From the NCBI GenBank assembly GCA_035772405.1, contig JAYKKM010000173.1, positions 1,496,001 through 1,560,000 of the forward strand: 64,000 nt of DNA. The letters run 5' to 3'. Within the stretch, counting starts at the first letter, position 1. Each line of letters opens with the position of its first letter. Source of the stretch: Chrysogorgia sp. JL179-B06. Lineage: Eukaryota; Cnidaria; Anthozoa; Scleralcyonacea; Chrysogorgiidae. Made by a program: the position numbers and the translations under genes. This document shows positions 12,701 through 26,300 of this stretch, one piece after another. The notes below the pieces were generated by a model. The model had not been told where the DNA came from. It searched no databases and saw only the letters and a list, made by a program, of their open reading frames with translations.

Positions 12701-15700
12701 ACGCAACGTATACCCTTCGTTCTGCAGCCATCTGAGTTCTGGTAGTTCAATGGTTAGAGCGTCTAACCGGCCGGAGATCAGAAGGTTGCGGGTTCGATTC
12801 CCGTCTGGGGCTCAGAAACATTTTCTGAGTTTGCGTTAAAAGCTTGAGTAGCAAATAATTTACCATATTAAAATAACCAAGCTGTAAGTCACATTTAATA
12901 TATTCTCGCATTATTCTGCTGGCATACCTGATCCTGAACACTGCACCAACGGCAGCATTTCACTTCTGATAAGAACTTATATAGTATAGTATAGTATAGT
13001 TATAGTATAGTATAGTTATAGTATAGTTATATAGTATAGTATAGCATAGTTATAGTCTTTTTCGAAACGGTAATCACAATCTCTATGTAAATACGGCCGG
13101 TTAAATGACATTTTAATTCAAACCGATATGAATATCGTTCTAGTATCATGTATATACACGCGATATAACTACAACACTCGTATATCTTCTCTTCTCGGGC
13201 ATAACAACCGAAATAGCCTTGCGTTTCCTTTTTTATTTTAGTTTAACGTTTCATTGGCGTAGTTTTTCAAGAAAGCGATGTAACAAACAAATCATGCCAA
13301 ATGTCGAAACTTTAATTTGTTATATTATTTACATAATGTTCAAGCAGCCAGTGAAATCTCATTATTGAACACTAGCTTAACGAGGAGGTTTATAAGAAGT
13401 GTCGAACTGCCTTGGCAACCAGTGTGAAGACTGGAGCATCTTTATCTCGCTTTGTCGTCCGCTACTTTATGTTCATGCACGATGCGTACAACAGTTTGAA
13501 TACGCGATGGCCGAACTCAATCTCAGTTATTTTTTCAATGGCTCATGTCATCTCTGTTTTTATTTAGTTATCATCATCGCTTGTACGCTGTCTGGTGTTG
13601 CGGGCATAGCTTTGTCTGGCTACTGTTGGTACAAGTAAGTATAATGTCAGTCTAATTTGCTTATCAAGACAATCTGCTTGTATATATATATATATATAAA
13701 TCGAATAATCTAAATGTTGGTGTACTGCCGAAATTGTGTGTATAGCTATAGTCGAAGGCCCTTCGTCAGAGAGTGAATCGGAAAGAAACGTAACGAATGG
13801 CCTTCGCTAGAAACGTTAGATCTCCGACACACTATTTCGCGGCAGTATATTCGATTTGTATTTGGCTAAAAAGGGCTCATGCTAATCATCCAACGAACTA
13901 CACGACGGACGCAGCTCAACGCGACCGGGTTTGAGGCTTAGTAAAGGGGCCACAGGCCCACCACCAAATTATTTAAATCGAGGCCTCTGCCACCCGCATA
14001 CGACCCATGATGACCTCGGAGCACAGTTGGTGTTACGGTTGATATTAGGGAGGGAGGAAAACCGGAGTACCCAAAGAAAAACCCTCGAAGCACAGGAGAG
14101 AATCAACACACATAAATCTCATGAAGCTCAGGAATCGAGCGAGGTTGTCACCCATCCACTTACTACCCCGTCCGATCGGGTTTAACTTCAGAACTCAGCG
14201 GTGAGAAGCAGCGCGCTAGCAATACGCGCATGCACCCGCACTTCCCTTACTTCAGTAGTTTCCCGTACTTCAGCACATTTGCACGTCAATAGTTTCGAGG
14301 TTCGAGAGCGATGGTTTAAGATTACTAAATTAAAATTTGGAGAAAAGCAAATACAGCCGGGGAGAACGATTTTTGGTAATTCGAGTAAAGGAAATATCCG
14401 AGTTATCTATTTATTTACTTGAACTGTTCCTGTACTCAGCGGAACCTTGTAACCTTGTGTGATCAGCGGGAGATGTTGTCTTAAGAATTTTATAGCACTG
14501 TTGATATTTTAAATATACTCACAGCAAATGAAATAATGAATAGCGAATTTTCTGTAGTACCGCAATTCGTCATATTTATCCGCTAGAGTAGCATTAACAT
14601 TGTCAAACTTACTAATTCGTATCACATTGGCGATGATTCTCAAATTGAAGCCAGTCACTTTTTGCAACTTGTAACGCAACGGTGTTTCCGGCCAGTTGCA
14701 ATTTACAAGACAAATTGCTTCGTCTAACACTCGTAATCTGCAATATCATTCATTGCAGCTCGCACAAAACCCTAAATTAGTACATTTCACACTGAAATGT
14801 TACGACAACCTCGTGCAATTAACAATTATTGAATATTGGATATGGTTGAGATCGTTAAGCTCGTATCCTCAGAAAAATAATTCTGAGTCCCGGACAGGAA
14901 TCGAACCTGTAACCTTCTGATTGCCGGTGAGACGCTCTAACCATTGAGCCACCGAGACTCAGATGGAGAGCGAAGGTTACAATGATGTACTAGTTCGATT
15001 GATATATGTACTGGATGTTGTATATATAGAAATCAATACCGAGAATTATGAGGGATGAAAACCGAGTCCAAAAATTGTTTTATTATGCCTTTAAATTATA
15101 TGCTATGTTTGAAAGGGCTCTTAAAATGATGAAGAATGACGCAAATAGTTATTCGATATCTATTTTCGTTCTCTAGCTATTCAGTTATATATGATATTTT
15201 ACTGAATTGAGCAAGTTACAGCGAATTCAAAATACAGCTGCTAGACTTGTTGCAGGGGTTAAAAAATCCTGTTAAAACTGTGATTAGTAAAATATTTAAA
15301 TATATGTGGTAGGCTTTACCTTATAATGAAACTGTGATTAGTTTTATAAGTAAAATTAGGAATATATTGTTGTAAGAGCATTGAGACTATTGTATAATGC
15401 TCCTAATACGTCTTTTGTTATTATTATTATTATGTTAATGAGGCACAGGATGACGTCAAAGCAGGCAAACAACATTGTGGCAATTCTAAAATTTGTGTAT
15501 ATCTTCAAAGTTATCTAATGAAATTACTTGAAACTTTGCACGTGGATACATAATAATACACATGTACACATGTACCATGTACACATGGTTCAAGTTATGT
15601 TGTCACCACAGTAACAGATTAGCTTCCAAACCTCTCCGTTCCCATACAGAAGTCTTCATTTTCTGCCATCGCAAGCAACGTTTTCGATTTCAAACTTAGG

Positions 15701-18700
15701 TATTGCATTGGAAAAGTTATTGAGAACTGCCAATCTCAACAGAGAAAACAAATTATTTTATTTAGGTCTGAAAACTATTCTGTTACTATGGTGATAACCA
15801 GAGTGCAATATAATTTCAAAAACTGACATAATGTCAGACCAACCGAGATTTTGGTCGGACATGATCGCACACTAATTATTTTTGAATTCAATGGGGAAAA
15901 AAAATTTTAATTTTAATTTAACAACTTTTACCCTGGCTTGTACAATACATTGTGACAACCTCACTGGCACAACCCTGTGCACAATGGTCAGTAGAACAAC
16001 AACTTAGTTAAACAACTTTAGGATTCAAGTTGAATCCTTACAATGCGTGAATTGGATATCTTAATTTGAAACCGAATAATTGGTCGGAAGGGTGTGACTG
16101 AATTCATGTATTCCCCCGGTCCAACCTGCATGTTATATGCAGTCTGCAGATTACACGGACAGTTTGAGAAATTAGCTTCGAAGTTTTAAAACAAGCGAAT
16201 AAGCGATATTTCGCACTTAACGACTCAAAAGGCTGGCTCAATGCTGGAAAACATCTTCCCTTGCATATTCTCCGCCCCAATTCCGCCCGCCCCCAAACGT
16301 AACGCCTTCGACACAGCTGGCTACTTGCACATGTAGGGAGAAATTACTGCTGCCAAATGGTCGGCCAAAGTGTCCGCGCAGAGCAATCAGTGGACGGCCA
16401 TATCTGCGTTTTGCGCGGAATATGGCCGGTGGCCGACCGTTATATTGCACTCTGGTGATAACATAACTTGAACCATGTTTGGTAGTATGCATCCACGTGC
16501 AAAGTTTCAAGTAATTTCATTGGATAACTTTGAAGATATACACGAATTTTAGAATTGCCACAATGTTGTTTGCCTACTTTGACGTCATCCTGTGCCTCAT
16601 TAACATATCCACTTAAAATCGAATAGCTCGAGAACGAAAATAGATATCGAAGAACTGTTAGCGCCCTTTCAAATATAGCGCCATTTTTAGTGCCCTTTCA
16701 AATATAGCATTATCATTTTGGGGTTAGGTGCATTTTAAGGTGGTCTTGGACAAAAATAATAAAATTATTTAATGTTTGTATTTTCAAACATATTTTGGAT
16801 GGAAATGATAGGATATCATATGCTGATACTGAATGAGTCAATTTCATATGTGCTGTTACCATGGTGACCAAGAAACGACCCGAAGAATAGCAAGAATAGA
16901 AAAGACTAGTACAATGTAAAGTTAGGTTTAATGTGAAGCCAATAGATATATCCAACATGTAAACCTGAAAAATTTATAATAATAATAATAATAAAAGACG
17001 TATTATGAGCATTATACAACAGTCTCAATGCTCGTACAACAATATATTCTTAATGTTACTTATAAAACTAATTACAGTTTCATTATAAGATACTACATAT
17101 ATTAGCACTATGAACAAAAAACTATTAATTTTAAAAAAGAAAAGTCTTAAGTACTGACTTAAAACTACTTAACATATCAATGCTTCTAATTTCCTGTGGT
17201 AATGAATTCCACAGTTTTGGTGCGGCAACCGAGAATGTTCTGTCTCCACGAGTCACCGTTTTGGATTTTGCCTCAAGTAGCAGATTTCGGTCAGATGATC
17301 TCAAAGCACGAGTAGGTTTATATTTAGTTAGCAAATCAGTAATATAAACAGGCGCCTGGCCATGCAAAGCCTCGAAAGTAATTATTAGTATCTTAAAAAC
17401 AATCCTTGATCTCACCGGCAACCAGTGAAGATTACGTAGCACAGGGGAGATATGCTCCGATTTTTTAACCCCTCGCAACAAGTCTAGCAGCTGTGTTTTG
17501 AATTCGCTGTAACTTACTTATATATATTTATTTCAAAAATTTAATTTGTTTGTAACAATGCCAAAATTCGGATGAACACGGTCGAGAAAAAGGAATTTTC
17601 TAAAACATATATTTACCATGTATTAAATTTTTGAGGTTTAAGTTTGAGATCTATTTACAATGATCAAATTCTGAAAATGTGATGTCTATACGACTAATAT
17701 TTAATGTAGCATAGCGTCCCATGTCTAGTAAAATAACGGTTTGAGAAATTCGAGTTTAAAGTTTTGAAATAACTTTGTATTGTCGTTTGTATTGTATTCT
17801 ATTGTTTTCATTGTTTTCCATTGTGTCGTCTCATTATCTGAAAACCACTCTGCAATATTATTTATCCCCTATTCACCGCACGAATAAAACATTTAACATT
17901 AGGAGACGAAAAAGCAATGATTAATTTCTATAAAAGAGTTTTCTTGTTAAATTTGTGTTTCTTAGTTTTTTGTGTTTCTGCCCAATAGCGGGTATGTTTC
18001 TTTCAACGATTTCTATTTCTGCGCTTGCACATTTCAACATGTGCCTTAAACTGATAATTTGGCGAAGAATAAACATAAAGAAAAGGGGAAAAGCATTAGT
18101 ATAGCAACGATAATCGATGCGGTCGCAAGTAAACAAGCATGCATTCCATTCACCTTTAATTTATAACGAGCGAATAGGGAGTTTACGAAAGTGAAGACGC
18201 CGACGGTATTCTCAACACCATAAAACATAATATGCCAAATCTCGTAGCAGATCGTTACCATTATAGACCACTTTCAAGTTATGTTTTCAGACACTTTTGA
18301 AGCTTGGCAGTTTGCATACTCATTTCAGTTAGTATGCAGGGTAAATTTAACTAAAGGCTCGAAGCGGGTGACGTCGTCCACAGAACGTGAAAATGCTGTA
18401 AATGACGTCGTGTTTAGAGGCAGAACGTCGTTGAAAATTCTCTTTGGAATAAAAATTAAACTGGGCCTTTGCCCAGGATAAAAAATTGCTTTGTTAAGAG
18501 ACGACGCCTCGATGCCCGCGTCGTGTTTTCGTAAAATCCTTATTTATATTGAACAATATGACGTCGGCGCAATTCCTGTCTCTAGCTGCAAATTGTCGTC
18601 TGTAAATGTTAAAAGCACGCATGTGTTGTTCGTTTCAGTCTTCTAGGTCGCATTTTTCATTCCGGAATGAAATCTTCCACCGCCTTTACATATGACTCCG

Positions 18701-20676
18701 GAATGAAATTTCAATGAAACTCAATCCGGAATGAGAACCGGAATAAACTCAATCCGGATTGAGCTACATCTCATTCCGGATTCATGTAAACACCTAAAGG
18801 GATTTTAACAGATCCGGTACGAGTTCAATCCGGAATGAAACTCAATCCGGATTCAAACTCAATCTGGTTTCAACCCTAAATATATTTTGGTCGTCTGTGT
18901 TCTCGTTTCCCAGCCGTCAATCGTAACTCATCCATCATAATGTCTTGTTTTTAGGCTCCATAACAATGATGAAAAAATAAGCAAAAGCGAATACATCCCT
19001 GGAGTGAGAAAAACGAATGTGAAAAGTATCCCATCTAAGGTGAGATTATGTTCACCAGGTGTTTGTAGCCATGGCGATACAGTGCCAGAGTGCAATATTT
19101 CGCATTTACACTCGATATTGTTCAAGGTGGCTCCATATATTTTGCATAATGCATAATTGCATGTTATATGTGAATATATGTTTGCTGGTAAAGTGATGGC
19201 TTGTGAAATTATATGTAATATATATTTGTGGAAATATGGGCAGCTACTTCGTGTACCGGACACAGAATATTACGTCATTCAAATGTTGAGTTTAAAAGTA
19301 GGGTTAATATTCCTTTATGTCAGGGTTAGGACTAGAGTTTTTATTTGGGTTACCGTATTTTCTCGATTAAGCGCCCCCCTCGAATAAGCACCCCCCTCGA
19401 ATAAGCGCCCCCCTGTAGACCTTGATTTTTAAATAAGGGCCCCCCTCGATTAAGCGCGTCCCCCTCAAATAAGCGCCCCTCTCTACATACTAATTTAAAT
19501 TACAACGCAATTTCTAGAAACAAACTTTCTTTTTTAATTGAAAGTCATTCACATTTATGTCCATGTGCCTGTACGTTTCTTTCGCTTTCACCAGCTCCAC
19601 GTGTAACTTCTCTGCATTTCTTAAGTGTGCTGTTCTAGCGCCATATACACATGGAACGACTAATCCATTTTCGCGTTTCCTTGCACCAGTCACCTCTGCT
19701 GTGAGGGAATTATTGTCTCTTGACGTCAGGAAACATTTCACCAGAAAAGAAATTTCTATTGGAATATGTCCTACAAGTTCATACTCCTCTTCTCCCATGT
19801 ATATTTTGTAATAAGCGCCCCCCCCCCCCCCCCTCGAATAAGCGCCCCTCCTTTTAGTCTCAAAATTAATAAGCGGCCCGGGCCGCTTAATCGAGAAAAT
19901 ACGGTATGTGGTTAGAGTTTTTGTTCTTGTAAAGCTTCTGAATCCGTGATGTGTCTGTAACGTAATCTGTGTCCATTGTGTGTCCGGTACACGAAGAAGG
20001 TGCCAAAATATGCATCAAATATGCAACCTTCTGGTTGTCGGTGAGTCGCTCTAACCATTGAGTCACACGAACTCTAACCATCGAATCTCGCGTTTGCGGA
20101 TTTTACACACTCGTAATATTTGAGTCTTCCTGAGCAAAATCATAATATATCTTGTCAGCCGAAAATTTCATCTTCATGGAGTTTTTTAAGCTGTTAAAGT
20201 TATCGGATGTGATGTCACAAGAGGCATTTTTGTGGCAAGTAACAAAAGAAAACTGGTTTGGAATGCCTCTTGTGACATCACATCCGGTAACTTTGACAGC
20301 GAAAAACGCCATGAAGATGAAATTTTCGGCTGAGAATATATATTATGATTTTGCTCAGGAAGACCCAAATATTAAGAATATGTAAAATCCCCAAACGTGA
20401 GATAGGCACTTTAAAGTACTTACGTATATTCATGGGAGACATTTCGGACGATGTGTCTGCCTATCTCACGTTTGGGGATTTTACATATTCGTAATATTTG
20501 GGTCTTCCTGAGCAAAATCATTATATATAATATCAGCCGAAAATTTCATCTTCATGGAGTTTTTCGCTGTCAAAGTTACCGGATGTGATGTCACAAGAGG
20601 CATTCCAAACCAGTTTTCTTTTGTTACTTGCCACAAAAATGCCTCTTGTGACATCACATCCGATAACTTTAACAGC

Positions 20677-20744
<68 letters not shown>

Positions 20745-23300
20745 TATATACATGACAAAATTACTGGATTCTGATTGGCTGAGAGGAGTGCAATAAAATA
20801 ATTTATTGCACTCGAGTGCAATAAATGAAAAGAGAGAAGACACTGGGAACAAGTTTGACAATAAAATTCAAAATGGTGGCCTATTCTGAAATGGAAAGTT
20901 TTCACTTTTCCAACGACTTGTGTGGTACACTATGAATTAAAAATTCCATGTAGGTATTTTGAAATGAGTACAAAGAACACCAAGAGTGAAAATGTTTGTT
21001 GTCAACTAATGAAACAAGAGGTTTTTAAAGACTTGGAAGAAGATGAAGCGTACGTGTCGTAATTTTGTCATGCATATAATAAATGAGTAATCGTATGATT
21101 TTGCTCGTGCAATTAAGGATTTACACTACTCGTGATATTTGAAAATTGTGCCAAATTGCACTCGCCTAACGGCTCGTGCAATTTTGGTACAATTTTCAAA
21201 TATCACTCGTGGTGTAAATCCATAATTGCACTCGCTATCATACGATTACCTATACATATATACAGGGTGTATAAAAAAAAGCGCTACCTCGGAATTTCCC
21301 AAGAAATCCACTTTGTTTTTATTAGCACAAAAGATTTTAGGCCTCTGGGAATTTAACTGTTGTTGATACTTGTAAAATAAACAACTTTTCATTAAATAAA
21401 TGCATAAATTTCGATTCAATTCTGCTTTACGTGCTCGAGTTTGTAGTAATTAGACAGTTATGCCCCTGGAATGCGATTACAAGCTATTTTAAATTACAAA
21501 AATAGCTATCATTCCTTATCCTATATCTTATCGTATATTGCTCATTATTTAGAATGGTGACCGAAAACTTGACTATAAAGCTGAAATGTATCATTATGTT
21601 CACACAAAAAGCCAGATCGCCGCTATGGAGAAGTATGTATTTTACAGAACTGTACTTTGTATATTCCTGGGGTGTATGCTGCAGTGTTGGGATGTGGCGG
21701 ATCCGAACTATGTCAGATGTTTCAGGAGGCTGGCTGCGTGACAACTAACTGAAATCAATTTTAATGTCACACTGGCTGTATTGTATTTTTACACACTGGA
21801 TATAAGTCTGTTGAATTTTACGTAGAATAATGAACAGCCGGGTAGTCACTTAAAAGTGCCTAAAACCCCAAATTCGATATGTGAGACGATTATATGTGTG
21901 AAGTTGATCGTCCAGGTTGTTGTAGTCTTGAGAAAGACTGTTGTTGGTGACTGACGTTTCGACGGCCTCAGCGGCGGTCATCTTCAGAGTCAAGTAAAGC
22001 GTGTTTACATCTGGTTCATTACGTCATAGTTTGTTTGTGTCATAATTAGTGTGAGTGGGTGTCGCGTCATGCGTTAAGCGTGGGCCAATATTGTTTGTCA
22101 TGCGTTATATATTGTATACTACAATATCAACGAGACCAACGAGACCAACAATAGTACAACCGTAACAACAGCAACAATACCATACATTAAAGGTACATCA
22201 GAGACTATTGCACGTATTTTACGACCTTACAACATACAGTACGTGTAGTCCACAAACCTATGACTACTTTGCGACATATACTCACTAACGTGAAAGACGA
22301 AGAACAGCCTCACGAAAGACAGGGTGCAGTTTATAAGATCAAATGCGCCGACTGCCAGGACACTTATATTGGTGAAACCGGCAGAAACCTAAAATCAGAC
22401 CAGCTGAACACAAACGAGCTACTAGAAACAGGGACAGGACTAATCACATAGCTGAACAAGCAAAACACGATATTGACTGGGACTCGGCTGAATGTATCGT
22501 CTTTAACACAAACTACAAACAGTGACTTACATTAGAAAGTTGGTATACCAACTTGGAACATAAACCACTTAACAGATCCGACACCATACAAAAGACTTCT
22601 TCGCACGCACCAACGAACAATAGACCTACCGACAAACAATATACCCACGCTTAACGCATGACAAACAATATTGGCCCACGCTTAACGCATGACGCCACAC
22701 CCACTCACACTAATTATGCCACAAACAAACGATGACGCAATGAACCAGACGTATATAACTATATATATATATGGGCAAACACGCTTTACTTGACTCTGAA
22801 GATGACCGCCGCTGAGGCCGTCGAAACGTCAGTCACTAACAACAGTCTTTCTCAAGACTACAACAACCTGGACGATCAACTTCACACATATAATGATGAC
22901 TCCTTGCTTTGTCCCAAATCTGAAAGAATCCATTTCTCAAATAAATGCCTGTAAAACCTAGCACTTCCAAAGCCCAAAAGACAATTATACCTTAAACATA
23001 CTTTAATTAATCGTCCTGAAACTTTCACAATCGAAAGCAGTAATCTCAAACTTTACTTTAATGCCATTTTCTCCAACTTGAAAATTTCGTTGCATAGGCA
23101 CTAACTCTCCCCCCATACCCCCCCCCCCCCCCCCGTTGTTTGTGGTGGAGTTGGTGATATTGTCCTTATTATTTAGAGCCAAGAGCGACCATCTTGGTTC
23201 GGAGGGGTTAAGCCATGACGAAGATGATGATGTTGAAGACTATACTGTTTATGAATGCCCAGGCCTAGCTCCGGTGAGTACGAAAAAATATTAACTTATG

Positions 23301-23349
<49 letters not shown>

Positions 23350-26300
23350 ACAATCTTTAATCAGGGTGTCCCCGTCACAGAAGTGGTTTTCAGAGGTGCC
23401 CTGCATCATTAAAAATATATACATCAATAAATAAATAAATAAATAAAAAACAACGAAAACCAAAACAAAACAAAAAACAACCTATAAAATGCAGTTACAG
23501 TATACAATTAATAATACACTTATCAAAAATACAATAAATTAAAATACACTTAAGCAGTTCATCTTTCCGTTCAAATATCCATCAACTTTTTAAGTTTTGT
23601 TTTGAAAAATTTGAAAGAGGAAGGCATTTTTAGTTCATCTGGCAAAGTGTTCCAATCGACTAGTCCTTGATAGGATAGTTTTTGTTTATATAGCAAAGTG
23701 AAAAGGTAGTAAACTGCCAAGATTTTTAGTGACGAAATACTGACGTTTCGAGCGGAGCCCTTCATCAGAGTAAGACGAGATGAAATAAAATAAATAGGGC
23801 TTATATATATATGCCAAAAGGGTGTCGCAAGTAGAAAGTAGCCAATCAAATGCACGGGAGATAAACAAACTAATAATTAATGAGATGAGTTTTAGCACGT
23901 GGTAGATAGAAATCACGTTTTCGCGAGTGTCATAGTTATGTATATCAGAATTGAATTTAAATTTGAAATCAAGATTAACTTCGTTATGCAGGCACTTGTG
24001 TAATATGAGGCGTCTATGGAAGAGTCGTCTAACATGTAGAGGTTTCCATTTTAAGGACATTAGCGATAGTGAAGCTGATGAGCGAGTGGGTAAATCCAGA
24101 ATTATCTTAGCAGCTTTATTTTCAAGTACTTGAAGTTGATCCATTAGAGACAAATTATTCTTATCACCCCAAATAAAGTCAACATAATCGAATAGAGGAA
24201 GAACCAGGCTGTTGAATAGAGTAAGCCTGCAGGCGTTCAGTGGTAGAAGATGCTTGACACGTCGAATGATGCCAAGCCGTTGATTCACATTCTTGCTTAC
24301 GGTATACATATATAATTATTATTATCTTTCTTAATAGCCTATTCGTGGCAGCCAATAGCTCCTATACTGGATTTATACATAGTAGCTCCTCTTATCAAAA
24401 TTTGCTAAGATTACATGTTTCAACACTACAGAAAATATATCAATCCTCTTGGACCACTTTGCTTAGTACTTAACGCAGCAGTGTCTTACTTCCATTAGTA
24501 CTGTCTTCTGCATAGTTCTCACTATACCCATTGAGCTTCCTTCTTATGTCGAATCAACTTATCGATTTGTTGTTGCAATTTGTTAGTGGTATTATCTCTA
24601 CATGGTCGCTTCTCTCTCGTTTCAAACGCTAACTGTGGTACTTGTTTAACTTTTCCCGATGTTTTGCTTCGATATTTTGTTCCTGAGGACACGCCATGAC
24701 CTATAACACATGTCAATTACAAAGTATTACAACTAAAAATTGAACCAAAAACAGATTTCAAGATTCCGTCAAGGTTGGTCACCCTTTACAAAAACAAATA
24801 ACATATAACATTAATATGAAATCAAAGAATAAGACACAACAAAATTATACGAAACAGAAAAACTACGGATTAAAAGCAACAGGAAAAAGTTTGAAATAAT
24901 GCTGAGAAAGTAGCCTCTTAAAAGACGACAATGTGTTAATGGCACGTATAGAGTATGGGAGGGAGTTCCAGAGCCTAGTGACACGAACGAAATAAGAATA
25001 CTTAAAGACATCTGTACGGACATAAGGTACTATAAGGAAGACAAGATCTGTGATTTCCCTACGCATGTACAGAGGAAGAAGCTGAAGATGTTCAAGCCTG
25101 GTCTTGTAATCTACTTCATGACCTAAAATAAGCCGAGAGGCACGTCGCTGCACTTGCTCAATTTTGTTCATATTATACCAGCCAGATACGTTTCCCATAC
25201 GGTGTTAGGTTTGCCCTCCTGGCTTTATTATAGACATCTAAAATTAAATACTCATGTAAATAACATTTGTAAATCGTCCACTTTTGCTATCAGAAATATC
25301 GGCAAGATCAGGAAATATTTGAGCAAAAAGGACTGAGAAGTTGCATTCATAACATCAAAACTTGACAGCTGCAATAGCATCCTATATATGGCTTACCAGA
25401 AGCTGAATTGAGCAAGTTACAGCGAATTCAAAATACAGCTGCTAGACTTGTTGCAGGGGTTAAAAAATCGGAGCATATCTCCCCTGTGCTTCGTAATCTT
25501 CACTGGTTGCCGGTGAGATCAAGGATTGTATTTATGATACTAATAATTACTTTCAAGGCTTTGCATGGCCAGGCGCCTGTTTATATTACTGATTTGCTAA
25601 CTAAATATAAATCTACTCGTGCTTTGAGATCATCTGACCGAAATCTGCTACTTGAGCCAAAATCCAAAACGGTGACTCATGGAGACAGAACATTCTCGGT
25701 TGTGGCACCAAAACTGTGAAATTCATTACCACAGGAAATTAGAAGCATTGATATGTTAAGTAGTTTTAAGTCAGCACTTAAGACTTTTCTTTTTTAAAAT
25801 TAATAGTTTTTTTGTTCATAGTGCTAATATATGTAGTAGGCTTTATCTTATAATGAAACTGTAATTAGTTTTATAAGTAAAATTAAGAATATATTGTTGT
25901 AACTTGTAAGAGCATTGAGACTATTGTATAATGCTCCTAATACGTCTTTTATTATTATTATTATTATTATTATTATATTTCCTCCGTTTTATTATTATGA
26001 TGCACCATCCTTGCAAAGCCTGTCGGTAAGGTATAACTGCAGAGTCAGCCATTATCGCGACATAGAAATGAAAATAACACAGAAACCTATACTCGATGCT
26101 ACCACAGGCAGCCGAGTGAAAACAACTTTTGGCATATTCTTGTAACCTATTATTTAACTCTTTCCTGTCCGGCCCAGTCAAAATGGGTCCCATGACGAAA
26201 GATCCATGAAAAAGACCCATGGGTCCCATGAAAATGGGTCCCATGAAGTCGTCAATCGAAAAACACGGCACACAAAATTGAAAATCGCTAGGCGCCACAG

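Larger units (their letters stand above)
12440..12875. repeat. Foldback element with two outward-mirrored tRNA-like units
   Basis: The left arm (about 12440-12615) and right arm (about 12720-12875) are inverted copies of each other, including the tRNA-like units and flanks such as caaactcagaaaatgttt. A spacer of about 100 bp separates them. It lies in an NPDC1 intron. Confidence 0.75.
21895..22893 (+). mobile_element. Short PLE with inverted hammerhead-bearing ends
   Basis: The ends are inverted copies (21895-22010 and 22780-22893). Between them, broken frames keep GIY-YIG nuclease sequence: VYKIKCADCQDTYIGETGRN at about 22330-22390, and SWYTNLEHKPLNR at about 22535. The reverse transcriptase part is missing, so this is a non-autonomous deletion derivative. 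It lies in the intron between the last two blocks of NPDC1. Confidence 0.75.
23560..24309 (-). mobile_element. LINE C-terminal fragment interrupted by a PLE end
   Basis: Encodes KNVNQRLGIIRRVKHLLP, LFNSLVLPLFDYVDFIWGDK and LQVLENKAAKIILDLP, typical of the region after the reverse transcriptase in CR1/L2-type LINEs. The frame resumes beyond the insert as YQGLVDWNTLPDELK and ends at about 23571. The insert occupies about 23691-23890. Confidence 0.8.

Noticed and set aside
13397..13567. Upstream extension of the NPDC1 membrane exon to 13397
   Set aside because: The frame is open but lacks a polypyrimidine tract at its start, while a strong acceptor at 13567 gives a clean membrane exon in the same phase.
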